64,000 nt of DNA from Clostridia bacterium (lineage in GTDB: Bacteria > Bacillota > Clostridia > Oscillospirales > Acutalibacteraceae), in the NCBI GenBank assembly GCA_017416345.1, contig JAFQCR010000024.1, forward strand, positions 1 through 64,000. Reading direction: 5' to 3'. Numbering within the stretch: position 1 is the stretch's first letter; each line of letters starts with the position of its first letter. Positions 24,804 to 33,745 of the stretch are shown in pieces. The notes below the pieces were generated by a model that was not told the DNA's origin, searched no databases, and saw only the letters and a list, made by a program, of their open reading frames with translations. Made by a program: the position numbers and the translations under genes.

Positions 24804-26141
24804 TCATTGATTTTGCATATTTAACATACCAAGGCAAAATTCCTCGGGATTTAATGGCGCGGGGGAATCGGGGTCGGTGTGGCCGTCCATAACCTTTGGC
24901 AGATGCTCAAGATAACGTCTCGCAAGATCCAAAGCAACCGTAACAGCGTTATTTCTTACCCTTTCACGGTCATTTTGTGCATTACCGACCATCAGCCTTA
25001 CGACCCATGTGTGCTCACCGTCGCAAAGCGAAATGTAAACAAGACCTGCAGGCTTGTTTTCGCTCTGTCCCGGGCCTGCAACACCCGTTACCGAAAGACC
25101 GATATCGGAATTTGCGTATTTTCTGATGCCTGCCGACATCTGACAAGCGGTCTCGGCGCTTACGGCACCGAATTTTTCGAGCGTTTCGGATTTTACACCC
25201 AAAAGCTTTTGCTTCATTTCGTTGGAATAGGTCGATGCGCCAAAGTCAAACACACCCGATGCACCCGAAACGGCCGTTATAGCGGCCGATATCTTACCTG
25301 CGGTGCAGGATTCAGCCGTGGCAATGTGTAAGCCTTTTTCCTTCAAAAGACCCACAACGGCATTTTCGATACTGCCGCAATCCACACCGCAAACGTTCTT
25401 GCCGAGTATCTCGGTCAGCTCTTTGACCGTTTTATCGCATTTTTCTGCGGCTTTTTCGGCCGACTCTGCGGCGGCGGTCACCCTTAAAGTGACAAGACCG
25501 GGCTTGCAATAAGGTGAAACGGTGGGGTCGGTCATTTCAAAATATTCGGGGATAATGGTGGTCAGCATCGACTCGCCGATGCCTGCCACGAGCACGTTTC
25601 TTGACACTAATGTTTTGTTGCTTCGCTTGGCCAAAAACGGCTTTGCATGAGCTTCAAACATCAGCTTCATTTCATACGGCACACCCGGCATCAGAATGAC
25701 GACCGAACCGTTTTCGGCGGTCATTGCACATCCCGGTGCGGTTCCGTTGCCGTTGGGGAAGATAACACAGCGCTCTTTTGGGAACAAGGCCTGTTTTCGG
25801 TTGGCTTCAGCCATTGTGCGACCCGATTTCTTGAAGTAGCCTTCAATAGCCTTAATGCTTTCCTCGTCCTCAAAAAGCTCGAGTCCCAGAGCCTCAGCGG
25901 CGGCTTCCTTGGAAAGGTCGTCGGGAGTAGGGCCAAGTCCACCCGTAATGATAACGGCATTACTGCGGTCGACCGCCTGCGATATGCAAGCCTTTACACG
26001 GTCGAAATTGTCACCCACGACCGACTGATAATACATATCATAGCCCAATGCCGCAAGCTCTTGAGAAAGATACTGTGCATTGGTGTTAAGTATATTTCCG
26101 AGCAACAGCTCGGTTCCGATTGCAATAATTTCAGCCTTCAT
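24804..26141 (-). CDS. cinA: CinA family protein (nucleotide-recycling hydrolase/deamidase)
   Basis: 445 aa with the two usual parts. The N-terminal MoCF/CinA domain has IAIGTELLLGNILNTN, ITGGLGPTPDD (about 67-78) and VVILMPGVPYEMK. The C-terminal PncC-like domain (about 265-420) has ATAESCTAGKISA and VTGVAGPGQS. CinA proteins hydrolyse ADP-ribose and deamidate NMN in pyridine nucleotide recycling and were first linked to competence. It lies 13 bases before the sortase gene and five bases behind thiI, so it is in the same transcript. Confidence 0.95.
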   Translation of the reverse strand: MKAEIIAIGTELLLGNILNTNAQYLSQELAALGYDMYYQSVVGDNFDRVKACISQAVDRSNAVIITGGLGPTPDDLSKEAAAEALGLELFEDEESIKAIEGYFKKSGRTMAEANRKQALFPKERCVIFPNGNGTAPGCAMTAENGSVVILMPGVPYEMKLMFEAHAKPFLAKRSNKTLVSRNVLVAGIGESMLTTIIPEYFEMTDPTVSPYCKPGLVTLRVTAAAESAEKAAEKCDKTVKELTEILGKNVCGVDCGSIENAVVGLLKEKGLHIATAESCTAGKISAAITAVSGASGVFDFGASTYSNEMKQKLLGVKSETLEKFGAVSAETACQMSAGIRKYANSDIGLSVTGVAGPGQSENKPAGLVYISLCDGEHTWVVRLMVGNAQNDRERVRNNAVTVALDLARRYLEHLPKVMDGHTDPDSPAPLNPEEFCLGMLNMQNQ

Positions 26142-26145
26142 AATA

Positions 26146-27315
26146 TCAATCTATCATCATAAACTGTGCACCCTCGACGGCACGCTCAACAAGTGCATCA
26201 ATGTCAAGCACGCTTTCGGCGTCAATGACCTTCTGCAACTCGGGACGGGTCTTGGGGTGCTTGGGTGTGAATACAGTACAGCAATCCTCAAACGGCTCAA
26301 TAGAAATCTCAAAGGTGTCGATCTTGCGTGATATCTCGATGATCTCATCCTTATCCATACCGATGAGCGGACGAAGCACGGGCATTTCTACCACACTGTT
26401 GGTAACGTTCAAAGCAGGCAGGGTCTGACTTGCGACCTGACCGACGCTTTCACCCGTTATCAGCGCACCGCAATGCTCCTTTATGGCCATTTTTTCGGCA
26501 ATACGCATCATAAATCTGCGCATTATAAGTGTAAAATACTCCTCACGGCAATGCTCGGCGATCTGCTCCTGGATCTCGGTGAAGGGGATGGTGTGCAGAC
26601 CGATAGGACCGCTGTATTTTGCTACCTGCGACAAAAGGCGGTGAACCTTTTGCTCGGCACGTGCGCTTGTGTACGGAGGGCTTGCAAAATGAACTGCGGC
26701 AAGCTGTATTCCTCTTTTAGCCATCATCCATGCGGCAACGGGGCTGTCGATTCCGCCCGAGATCAGTATCTCGGCACGACCCGAGGTGCTGACCGGCATA
26801 CCGCCTGCGCCCTTTATCTGTCCGCAACGCACAAAAGCATATTTATCACGTATTTCAACAACGACAACAGCATCGGGATCGTGAACATCGACCGAAAGGT
26901 GATGGTATTTTGCCAGCAATGCACCGCCGAAATTGGCGCTTATCTCAGGCGAACCCAAGGGAAACTTTTTATCCGAACGCTTGGATTCAACCTTGAAGGT
27001 CTTGCAGTTTTTAAGTGCATCCTCAAGGTAGGGGACACCCAAACGGATGATCTCATCCATATCTTTAGGGAGTGCGGCGGCTCTGGAAAAGCCTGCGATG
27101 CCGAAAACCCTTTCGGTGGCCTTTAATGCGGCCTTAAAATCAAAGTCGTCGTCCAAAGGCTCGACAAGTATGGTCGACTGCGATTTTTTAACCTCGCAGG
27201 CACCGCATTTTTTGATACGGTACTTGAGGTTTTTGACCAAAACATCCTCAAAGGTCGAGCGGTTGAGCCCTTTAAGCACAAGCTCACCGTTTTTTATAAG
27301 TATAACTTCTTTCAT
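26146..27315 (-). CDS. thiI: tRNA 4-thiouridine synthetase ThiI
   Basis: 389 aa. ThiI adenylates U8 of tRNA and inserts sulfur to give 4-thiouridine. NFLD and THUMP domains fill about 1-165, and the PP-loop LISGGIDSPVA (about 180-190) opens the AMP-binding domain. There is no C-terminal rhodanese domain, which is the usual short form in Firmicutes. In that form a dedicated cysteine desulfurase hands sulfur over directly, and such a gene lies one base upstream. A thiamine-synthesis role is not expected without the rhodanese domain. Confidence 0.95.
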   Translation of the reverse strand: MKEVILIKNGELVLKGLNRSTFEDVLVKNLKYRIKKCGACEVKKSQSTILVEPLDDDFDFKAALKATERVFGIAGFSRAAALPKDMDEIIRLGVPYLEDALKNCKTFKVESKRSDKKFPLGSPEISANFGGALLAKYHHLSVDVHDPDAVVVVEIRDKYAFVRCGQIKGAGGMPVSTSGRAEILISGGIDSPVAAWMMAKRGIQLAAVHFASPPYTSARAEQKVHRLLSQVAKYSGPIGLHTIPFTEIQEQIAEHCREEYFTLIMRRFMMRIAEKMAIKEHCGALITGESVGQVASQTLPALNVTNSVVEMPVLRPLIGMDKDEIIEISRKIDTFEISIEPFEDCCTVFTPKHPKTRPELQKVIDAESVLDIDALVERAVEGAQFMMID

Positions 27316-27316
27316 C

Positions 27317-28456
27317 TTAATGTCCTTGCTTTCTGCGAAGTGTGCTTTGCGCTGTTTTCAAAGCCTCGCAAAGCTTATCTATATCCTCAAAAGTGTTGTT
27401 TTTTGAAAAGCTTATCCTCAATGCGCTGTCGGTATGATCGGCGCTAAGCCCCATCTCGGTCAGCACATAGCTGCCTTTGCCCTTGGCGCAGGCACTTCCG
27501 CTTGATACGAAAATATCCTGCTGTTCAAGAAAATGCAACAGCGTTTCGGAACGGTAGCCGATGACCGAAATGTTGATGATGTAGGGGAGAATATCACGGT
27601 CGGGTGTGTTTATCACAACACCGTCCAAGCTGCTCAAGCGTTCTACCGCATAAGCGTGAAGCTCTTTCATTGCCTTTAGTGAAGCGGTTATTTTGAGCTC
27701 ATCAACAGCACCGCCCAAAGCGGCAATAAGCGGAACCGACTCGGTTCCCGAGCGCAGGCCCTTTTCCTGACCGCCACCGTGGATGACGGGCTTTATGTTG
27801 TTTAAGCCTTTGCGCTTGTAAAGAAAACCGATACCTTTTGGTCCGTGAATTTTATGTCCGCTTGCGGTAAGCAGGTCAACACCAAGCTCGGTCACATCGA
27901 TCTCCATCTTGCCGAATGCCTGCACACAGTCGGTGTGCAAAAGAGCCATTGAACGCATTTCCTTTAACCCTTCGGCAACCTCCCGGACAGGGAAGATACA
28001 ACCTGTTTCATTGTTTACCAGCATCACGGTGACCAAAACGGTCTTATTGTCAACGGCGTTAAGAATGTCCGAAGCCAAAACGTGACCGTCGCTTTGAGGC
28101 TTTATGTAGGTCACCTCAAAACCGTTTTCCTCGAGGTGCTTGCAAGTATTCAGCACCGAAGGATGCTCGACCGAGGTGGTAACGATCTTGTTGCCACGGC
28201 GTTTTAAGCTCTCGGCTGCACCGATGATGGCCATATTATTGGCTTCGGTGCCGCTTCCCGTGAAAAATATCTCATCCTCACGGCAACCCAAGGTGTCGGC
28301 GATCTTCGAACGTGTTTCATTTATAATGCTTTCCGCCTCAACACCCAATCGGTGCAATGAGGACGGATTGCCCCAAGCCTTACACATAGCCTCGTTTGCG
28401 GCTATTACAGCCGATGCACAAGGCTTTGTGGTGGCACTGTTATCAAGATAAATCAC
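27317..28456 (-). CDS. Cysteine desulfurase of the NifS/NifZ type
   Basis: 379 aa pyridoxal-phosphate enzyme that strips sulfur from L-cysteine and carries it as a persulfide. The PLP lysine lies in TASGHKIHGPKG (about 205). The catalytic Cys is in SSGSACAKGKG (about 325). The N-terminus YLDNSATTK is standard. It starts with GTG at 28456 behind AAAAAGGA. Close linkage with ThiI matches the B. subtilis nifZ-thiI pair, so tRNA thiolation is the likely sink, not general Fe-S assembly. Confidence 0.92.
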   Translation of the reverse strand: MIYLDNSATTKPCASAVIAANEAMCKAWGNPSSLHRLGVEAESIINETRSKIADTLGCREDEIFFTGSGTEANNMAIIGAAESLKRRGNKIVTTSVEHPSVLNTCKHLEENGFEVTYIKPQSDGHVLASDILNAVDNKTVLVTVMLVNNETGCIFPVREVAEGLKEMRSMALLHTDCVQAFGKMEIDVTELGVDLLTASGHKIHGPKGIGFLYKRKGLNNIKPVIHGGGQEKGLRSGTESVPLIAALGGAVDELKITASLKAMKELHAYAVERLSSLDGVVINTPDRDILPYIINISVIGYRSETLLHFLEQQDIFVSSGSACAKGKGSYVLTEMGLSADHTDSALRISFSKNNTFEDIDKLCEALKTAQSTLRRKQGH

Positions 28457-28532
28457 TTAAAAACAATCCTTTTTAAAGGGTTCGGGAGAAAATTTACAGA
28501 CGTACTCACTATAACCCCATATTATCCAACTT

Positions 28533-28561
28533 ATTATACTATATATTGAGGTAGAATACAA
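28533..28561 (-). promoter_or_regulatory. Promoter of the desulfurase-thiI-cinA-sortase-SpoIID operon
   Basis: On the minus strand: TTGTAT (28561-28556), 17 bases and a perfect TATAAT (28538-28533). It gives a leader of about 70 bases. No terminator was seen until 20070, so six genes are likely to be co-transcribed. Confidence 0.7.
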
Positions 28562-28655
28562 TATATTTTTTTGAAATTACGTGTATTTTGTGTGAATAAA
28601 TAATTAATATTTTTTGTGGCAAAATAATCCTTGAAGAATAACAAGGAGAAAGAAT

Positions 28656-29987
28656 ATGAGATTGAGTAAAAGAAACACCGTTAAAATCATCAGCTTTGCG
28701 GCGGCCGTGTTGCTGTCGGTCGTCACGTTGGCGATGGTCACGACCAAGAAAATAGAAAAATATCAGACACAGATCGGTTATACCTACAGTATGAATCTTG
28801 AGGAGCTTGACGGTAGCCTTTACAATATCGGTGTTGCGCTGCAGAAAAGCCTTTACGCCTCGTCAGCAACGCAGTTGAGCAGTCTTGCGGTAGAGCTTTG
28901 CACCGAATCGACCGTGGCGAAAAATGCGCTGTCACAGTTGCCGCTTTCAAGCGATGAATTGGCAGGGGTCAACAAGCTTTTGTCGCAGGTGGGGGATTAC
29001 ACATTCTATCTGTCACGCAAGGTCATCCGTGGCGGTACCGTTGAGGATGACGACCGCGAAAATCTGCACGCATTGTCAAAAGCGGCACAGTCGGTGGCCG
29101 AATCGGTCAATTCTGTCCGTACCGAATATGATAAAGACGGCGTTTGGAACAGCGAAATTGCACAAAGCCTCAACCAATCGGCCGAAAGCGGCATTTCTGA
29201 GCAACTGACTGGTCTTGAGGAACTGTTGACCGACTATCCGACCCTGCAGTATGATGGGCCTTTTTCGGATCATATGCTTAACGGAGAAATGAAGCTTTTA
29301 AAAGGCAAATCCGAAATTTCAGCCGAAGAAGCGCTTAAAAAAGCCGGACTGATTTTAGACCGTGATGTTTCGAAATTCACAAAAGAGGCGGACACGGCAG
29401 GAAATGTTCCTTGCTACAACTTTACCGACGGTGAGATGTCTTTTTCGGTCACCAAGCAGGGCGGATATATTATGTATATGAGGAAATTCCGTAAGATCAA
29501 GGATCAGACTCTGACCTATGAGCAAGCCGTGCAAAAAGCCGAGGAATACCTCAAAAAACACAGCAAGCAAGCCTTTGTCACGACCTATTATTTTGCCGAC
29601 GAGGGCGTTTGCACCGTAAATTTAGCCTATAAAGAGGGTGCAACGGTCTGCTATCCAGACCTTATAAAAATAGGTGTTGCGCTGGACGACGGCGAGATAG
29701 TTCTGGTTGAAGCAGGAGGTTATATCGCCAACCACCACACACGCACCATCTCTACACCCAAATATTCCGTAAACGATGCAAGAGCAAGGCTGTCCAAGGC
29801 CTTGAAGATAAATGATGTCAACCGTTGCATTATCCCAACCGACGGCAAGCAGGAAAAGCATTGCTACGAGTTTTATTGTACCGGCATCGACGGTGAAGAG
29901 CTGATGGTGTATGTCAACACCCAGGATCTTGAAGAAGAACAGATATTACTCCTTTTAAAAACCGACGGCGGTACCCTGACAAAATAG
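28656..29987 (+). CDS. ypeB: Spore germination protein YpeB
   Basis: 443 aa with an N-terminal membrane anchor (about 10-28), an alpha-helical YpeB domain (YTYSMNLEELDGSLYNI, YTFYLSRKVI) and C-terminal PepSY-type repeats (about 210-430). In Bacillus, YpeB is needed to place and protect the cortex hydrolase SleB in the spore. sleB normally stands next to it but is not here; upstream is the divergent desulfurase operon and downstream a repeat mosaic. ACAAGGAGA precedes the ATG. Its presence argues that the organism can sporulate or did so recently. Confidence 0.88.
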   Translation: MRLSKRNTVKIISFAAAVLLSVVTLAMVTTKKIEKYQTQIGYTYSMNLEELDGSLYNIGVALQKSLYASSATQLSSLAVELCTESTVAKNALSQLPLSSDELAGVNKLLSQVGDYTFYLSRKVIRGGTVEDDDRENLHALSKAAQSVAESVNSVRTEYDKDGVWNSEIAQSLNQSAESGISEQLTGLEELLTDYPTLQYDGPFSDHMLNGEMKLLKGKSEISAEEALKKAGLILDRDVSKFTKEADTAGNVPCYNFTDGEMSFSVTKQGGYIMYMRKFRKIKDQTLTYEQAVQKAEEYLKKHSKQAFVTTYYFADEGVCTVNLAYKEGATVCYPDLIKIGVALDDGEIVLVEAGGYIANHHTRTISTPKYSVNDARARLSKALKINDVNRCIIPTDGKQEKHCYEFYCTGIDGEELMVYVNTQDLEEEQILLLLKTDGGTLTK

Positions 29988-30651
29988 AATATAACACTTG
30001 TAATTAACACCTGTCATTCTGAGCGACAGCGAAGAATCTTTTATGTGGTTGTATAATTTACGGAAAGACCCTTCACTTCGTTCAGGATGACAGCCGGTGT
30101 AGGGACGGTACCTCAATGTTCCGAAAATCAGCTTACAACGGGCGATTCGTGAATCGCCCCTACGATAGCCTTCCCCGGTAGGGGAAGGTGGCAGCCGAAG
30201 GCTGACGGATGAGGTGTTGGTTGGGCTACAATTAGGTAAATACAACCGATATAGCCTCACTACTCATCCGTCACGGCTCACGCCATGCCACCTTCTCTCA
30301 CAAGAGAAGGCTGTCAATCTCGTTAGCAAACAGGAACAAATTGTAGGGGAGCGCCTCTGCGCGCTCCCGAAAGCCGTCTTACAACGGGCGATTCGTGAAC
30401 CGCCCCTACAACACCGACACAAACATTTTGTAGGGACAGGCGTCCTCGACTGTCCGTTGGTGCACGGTTAAGGTGCGCCCTAAAAAATCTTACACACTTC
30501 TTTTACCGTAGGGGAGCACCTATGTGTGCTCCCAAAGAGTGTGGTTTGTTAACTGTCTATACGAAAGTTATTGAATCTTCTTTTACCGTAGGGGCGAACT
30601 GTGTTCGCCCGTGCTTTTTGCGCGGAAATATCGAAAAACAATAAATAATTA
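29988..30651. repeat. Mosaic of dispersed palindromic repeats, no gene
   Basis: At least eight short palindromic units lie here. 30011-30093 is an inverted pair with GTCATTCTGAGCG ends. 30140-30159 is GGGCGATTC/GAATCGCCC, with a variant at 30385-30410. 30168-30214 and 30263-30311 are inverted copies of the CTCATCCGTCA/GAAGG element that is also at 16083. Units beginning GTAGGG lie near 30341-30369, 30430-30456, 30506-30534 and 30588-30611; the last is repeated exactly at 35771-35794. Short ORFs across this stretch have no ribosome binding site and consist of repeat sequence. Confidence 0.85.
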
Positions 30652-30680
30652 TTGACAAAACGTAATTAACATACTATAAT
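30652..30680 (+). promoter_or_regulatory. Perfect-consensus sigma-A promoter
   Basis: TTGACA (30652-30657), 17 bases, TATAAT (30675-30680), in front of the small membrane protein gene. Confidence 0.9.
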
Positions 30681-30704
30681 TTAATCGAAAGGTTGGGGGA
30701 TATT

Positions 30705-31082
30705 ATGCTTAACATCAAGCGGTTTTTAGGCTTTTTGTCGGTCTGGCTTTGCGGTGTTCCTGTGTTTTGTTATTATTTTATACTTTTTGATGACGTTACA
30801 TACGGTTTGGTTGGTTATATCTTTGCGGCAGCGATGATATTAAGTCAGATCATAATAGCCGTTGTCCCGAAATTTGCCCAAAAGCCTCGAAAGCTGCTTT
30901 ATATATCGTTGGCTGTATTGTATATCTTTGTGCCGGTTATCTTGAATTTGTATTACCTTGAGCCTTTCATTTTTGTTATATCCTATATTTTGTTTTTACC
31001 GATCTGTCTCGTTCTTTACATTTTGAATGTGTTTGAAATTTGGCTTGTGGTTCGTTCCGAAAAAGGTGATAACGATATATAA
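30705..31082 (+). CDS. Hypothetical four-helix membrane protein
   Basis: 125 aa with four hydrophobic segments (about 8-28, 32-55, 64-85 and 88-115) and a basic/acidic C-terminal tail. The ATG at 30705 follows a G-rich ribosome binding site; a TTG four codons earlier overlaps that site. It has a perfect-consensus promoter, so it may be well expressed. No family or conserved polar motif was recognised. It stands alone between the repeat mosaic and the L21 leader. Confidence 0.65.
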   Translation: MLNIKRFLGFLSVWLCGVPVFCYYFILFDDVTYGLVGYIFAAAMILSQIIIAVVPKFAQKPRKLLYISLAVLYIFVPVILNLYYLEPFIFVISYILFLPICLVLYILNVFEIWLVVRSEKGDNDI

Positions 31083-31193
31083 AACTCAATATTTCGGTCT
31101 TCCGCGCATTCACAAAAACAACGGTCATTTTAATGTTGCTTTGATAAAGATATAAAGGAAATAAAAAAGTTTTATATAACGGAAAAATAATGC

Positions 31194-31222
31194 TTGACAT
31201 TTCGGGGGACTTGTAGTATAGT
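31194..31222 (+). promoter_or_regulatory. Promoter of the rplU-prp-rpmA operon
   Basis: TTGACA (31194-31199), 17 bases and TATAGT (31217-31222). Confidence 0.85.
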
Positions 31223-31227
31223 ATTAG

Positions 31228-31302
31228 AGCCGCATATTGTGGGTTCAAGTGGATTTTCCCACCCACCGTAGCGAGTCTTGAATTAAGGCAGGTGCCAGAA
31301 AA
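31228..31302 (+). ncRNA. Probable ribosomal protein L21 leader
   Basis: The 75-base leader between promoter and rplU holds GTGGGTTCAAGTGG...CCCACC pairing, then GTCTTGAATTAAGGC with AAGGCAGGTG before the start. Position and layout match the L21 leader of Firmicutes, which is thought to let L21 repress its own operon. Recognition is by position and by eye, not by a covariance model. Confidence 0.65.
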
Positions 31303-31611
31303 ATGTACGCAATCATCGAAACCGGCGGTAAGCAGTACCGTGTAACTAGCGGCGACGTTATCTTCGTCGAAAAGCTCAATGCAGCCGCAGAAGAAACTGT
31401 AGTATTCGATAAGGTTATTGCAGTTTGCGACGACAACGGAGATCTTAAAGTAGGTGCTCCTTACGTTGACGCAAAGGTTGAAGGTGTCGTTCTTAAGAAC
31501 GGAAAGGCTAAGAAGATCACCGTCTTCACCTACAAGCCCAAGAAGGGTTCCGCTCGCAAGATGGGTCACAGACAGCCGTACACCAAGGTTCAGATCAACT
31601 CGATCGGCTAA
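31303..31611 (+). CDS. rplU: 50S ribosomal protein L21
   Basis: 102 aa, normal length. L21 binds 23S rRNA early in large-subunit assembly. [14 protein letters not shown] at the start and the [14 protein letters not shown] ending are diagnostic. First gene of rplU-prp-rpmA. Confidence 0.98.
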   Translation: MYAIIETGGKQYRVTSGDVIFVEKLNAAAEETVVFDKVIAVCDDNGDLKVGAPYVDAKVEGVVLKNGKAKKITVFTYKPKKGSARKMGHRQPYTKVQINSIG

Positions 31612-31619
31612 GGTGCATT

Positions 31620-31937
31620 ATGACCGAGATAAGATTTTTCAATGATGGCAGTTTGATCACGGGGTATGAGATCTCGGGTCACAGTACAAGCTCGTTTGAC
31701 GATATGAAGGGCAAGATCATTTGCTCGGCTGTATCCTCGGCGGCTTACCTTACTGCCAACACATTGTCCGAATTTGTCAAAGCCAAAATTTTGGCCGAGG
31801 TCGATGACGGATATATGAAAATAGAGGTAAAATCAAAGCTCTCGGAATCGCAGATCACCTTAAACGGTCTTCTGCTTCACGCAAGGGAACTTGCAAACCA
31901 ATATCGTAACTACGTAAAAGTTTATTCGGAGGTGTAA
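31620..31937 (+). CDS. prp: Ribosomal-processing cysteine protease Prp
   Basis: 105 aa. Prp removes the N-terminal extension of L27 in Firmicutes and some other groups, a step needed for a working peptidyl-transferase region. The catalytic pair is visible: His in ISGHSTS (about 21) and Cys in [12 protein letters not shown] (about 33). It lies between rplU and rpmA as usual and starts eight bases after rplU. Confidence 0.95.
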   Translation: MTEIRFFNDGSLITGYEISGHSTSSFDDMKGKIICSAVSSAAYLTANTLSEFVKAKILAEVDDGYMKIEVKSKLSESQITLNGLLLHARELANQYRNYVKVYSEV

Positions 31938-31939
31938 CC

Positions 31940-32224
31940 ATGTTAAAGTTAAACATTCAGCTTTTTGCTCACAAAAAGGGTGTTGGTTCTACCAAGAACG
32001 GCCGTGACAGTGAGTCCAAGCGCCTCGGAGTCAAGAGAGCAGACGGTCAGTTTGTTCTCGCAGGCAACATCATCGTTCGCCAGAGAGGCACACACATCCA
32101 TGCCGGTGAAAACGTTGGCAAGGGTTCTGACGACACTCTCTTCGCTTTGATTGACGGTAAGGTCAAGTTTGAGCGTATGGGACGTGACCGCAAGAAGGTC
32201 AGCATCTACGCTGTCGAGCAGTAA
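31940..32224 (+). CDS. rpmA: 50S ribosomal protein L27
   Basis: 94 aa. L27 reaches the peptidyl-transferase centre with its N-terminus. The first residues, [10 protein letters not shown] followed by [13 protein letters not shown], form the Prp cleavage site after FA, so the mature protein starts at His11. Starts two bases after prp. Confidence 0.98.
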   Translation: MLKLNIQLFAHKKGVGSTKNGRDSESKRLGVKRADGQFVLAGNIIVRQRGTHIHAGENVGKGSDDTLFALIDGKVKFERMGRDRKKVSIYAVEQ

Positions 32225-32235
32225 AACGCTATCTT

Positions 32236-32262
32236 AACCCGGGGGATATCCTCGGGTTTTTT
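32236..32262 (+). terminator. Terminator after rpmA
   Basis: AACCCG..GGGA (32236-32246) pairs with TCCTCGGGTT (32249-32258) and is followed by T's. Confidence 0.85.
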
Positions 32263-32359
32263 CTTTGTCATATTTTTAAGTATTAGCTTTTAAGCTTTAT
32301 CAAATATTATTATAATTTTTCTCTACCAAAACCATTTCTTTTTAGGTGAAAGAGACCGC

Positions 32360-32410
32360 CAAGGCCCCCTTGCCTAAAGGGGGCTGTCAGCGAAGCTGAC
32401 TGGGGGATTC
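32360..32410. repeat. Dispersed palindromic repeat (CCCCCTT/AAGGGGG with CTGTCAG/CTGAC)
   Basis: Two small inverted repeats: CCCCCTtgcctAAAGGGGG and CAGCGAAGCTG. A diverged copy in the opposite orientation is at 35801-35840. Non-coding. Confidence 0.75.
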
Positions 32411-32447
32411 TCGGTGGAGGTATTCACATTTTTTATTGGAGTAATTT

Positions 32448-33722
32448 ATGTTTGTAGATATTGCAAATATTCATATAAAAGCAGGTGACGGCGGAAACGG
32501 TAAGGTTTCGTTCCACCGTGAAAAGTTTGTTGCCGCAGGCGGACCTGACGGTGGAGACGGCGGCAGAGGCGGAAACATTGTTTTCGTGGCCGACACAAAC
32601 TTATCGACCCTGGCTGATTTCAGATACAAGAGAAAATATTTGGCTGAAAACGGTCAACCCGGCGGTGCCAACCGTTGCAACGGCAAGTCGGCACCGGACC
32701 TTGTGTTGCACGTGCCCAAGGGCACTCTTGTAAAGGATGCCGAGTCGGGACGTATCATTGCCGATATTTCGGACGATGAGCCTGTTATCATCGCAAAGGG
32801 CGGTAACGGCGGATGGGGCAACAGCCATTTTGCCACCGCTACACGCCAGATCCCCAAGTTCGCCAAGCCCGGTATTCCCGGAGAATCGCTTGATGTTACC
32901 TTGGAGCTTAAGCTGTTGGCCGATGTCGGTCTTATCGGTTTCCCGAACGTTGGAAAATCGACCTTTATTTCGGTCGTCAGCGAGGCAAAGCCCAAGATAG
33001 CAAACTATCATTTTACCACACTTGTTCCCACACTTGGCGTTGTCAGAATCGACGACGGTAAGTCGTTTGTTATGGCTGATATCCCCGGTATTATCGAGGG
33101 TGCAAGCGACGGTCTGGGGTTAGGACACGAGTTTTTGCGCCACGTTGAGCGTTGCCGTCTGTTGGTTCACGTTATCGACGTTGCAGGCAGTGAGGGAAGA
33201 GACCCTATCGAGGATTTCAACACCATCAACAATGAGTTGAAGTCATTCAGCCCCGAGCTCAGTGACCGTCAGCAGATCGTTGTTGCCAATAAGTGCGACC
33301 TTACCGATGAGGAGACCCTCAAAACCGTCCGTGAGTATTTTGAAGGTAACGGATATAAATATTTTGAGTGTATGGCCGCCATTGCCGAGGGTACAAGGGA
33401 TGTTATAAACTACGTTGCATCCGAACTGGACAAGCTTCCTCCCATTGTGAAATATGAGCCCGAGCCTGCACCGGTTGAGGACTTCACGGTTGCCAAAAAG
33501 CGTGATTTCAGGCTTACCGTTGAGGACGGAGCATTTATTATCGACGAAGCACCGTGGTTGCTTAAAATTCTTGAAACCGTTGACCCCGACGACTATGAGT
33601 CGTTGCAATACTTCCAGAGAACCCTGCACGCAAGCGGAATTATTGATGCTTTGGAAAAAGCAGGCGTTCAGGAAGACGACCTTGTTTGTGTGTACGACAT
33701 TGAATTTAATTATGTACCTTAA
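32448..33722 (+). CDS. obgE: GTPase Obg
   Basis: 424 aa. Obg binds the 50S subunit late in assembly and links ribosome maturation with ppGpp and growth. The glycine-rich Obg fold fills about 1-158 (KAGDGGNGKVSFHREK), then the G domain has GFPNVGKST, DIPGIIEGA and NKCD, and an OCT domain starts at about 345. It sits behind rpmA, the common rplU-rpmA-obg arrangement. Confidence 0.97.
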   Translation: MFVDIANIHIKAGDGGNGKVSFHREKFVAAGGPDGGDGGRGGNIVFVADTNLSTLADFRYKRKYLAENGQPGGANRCNGKSAPDLVLHVPKGTLVKDAESGRIIADISDDEPVIIAKGGNGGWGNSHFATATRQIPKFAKPGIPGESLDVTLELKLLADVGLIGFPNVGKSTFISVVSEAKPKIANYHFTTLVPTLGVVRIDDGKSFVMADIPGIIEGASDGLGLGHEFLRHVERCRLLVHVIDVAGSEGRDPIEDFNTINNELKSFSPELSDRQQIVVANKCDLTDEETLKTVREYFEGNGYKYFECMAAIAEGTRDVINYVASELDKLPPIVKYEPEPAPVEDFTVAKKRDFRLTVEDGAFIIDEAPWLLKILETVDPDDYESLQYFQRTLHASGIIDALEKAGVQEDDLVCVYDIEFNYVP

Positions 33723-33745
33723 TAGGGTCGCAAAGGGTGGTTTTA

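Noticed and set aside
28593-28640. Sigma-G-type promoter before ypeB (TGAATA ... CAAAATA)
   Set aside because: The spacing is about 21 bases, too long for sigma-F/G, and the -10 is only partly matched; left unannotated.
30214-30471. Short ORF in the repeat field
   Set aside because: Made of dispersed repeat units, no ribosome binding site, no plausible protein.
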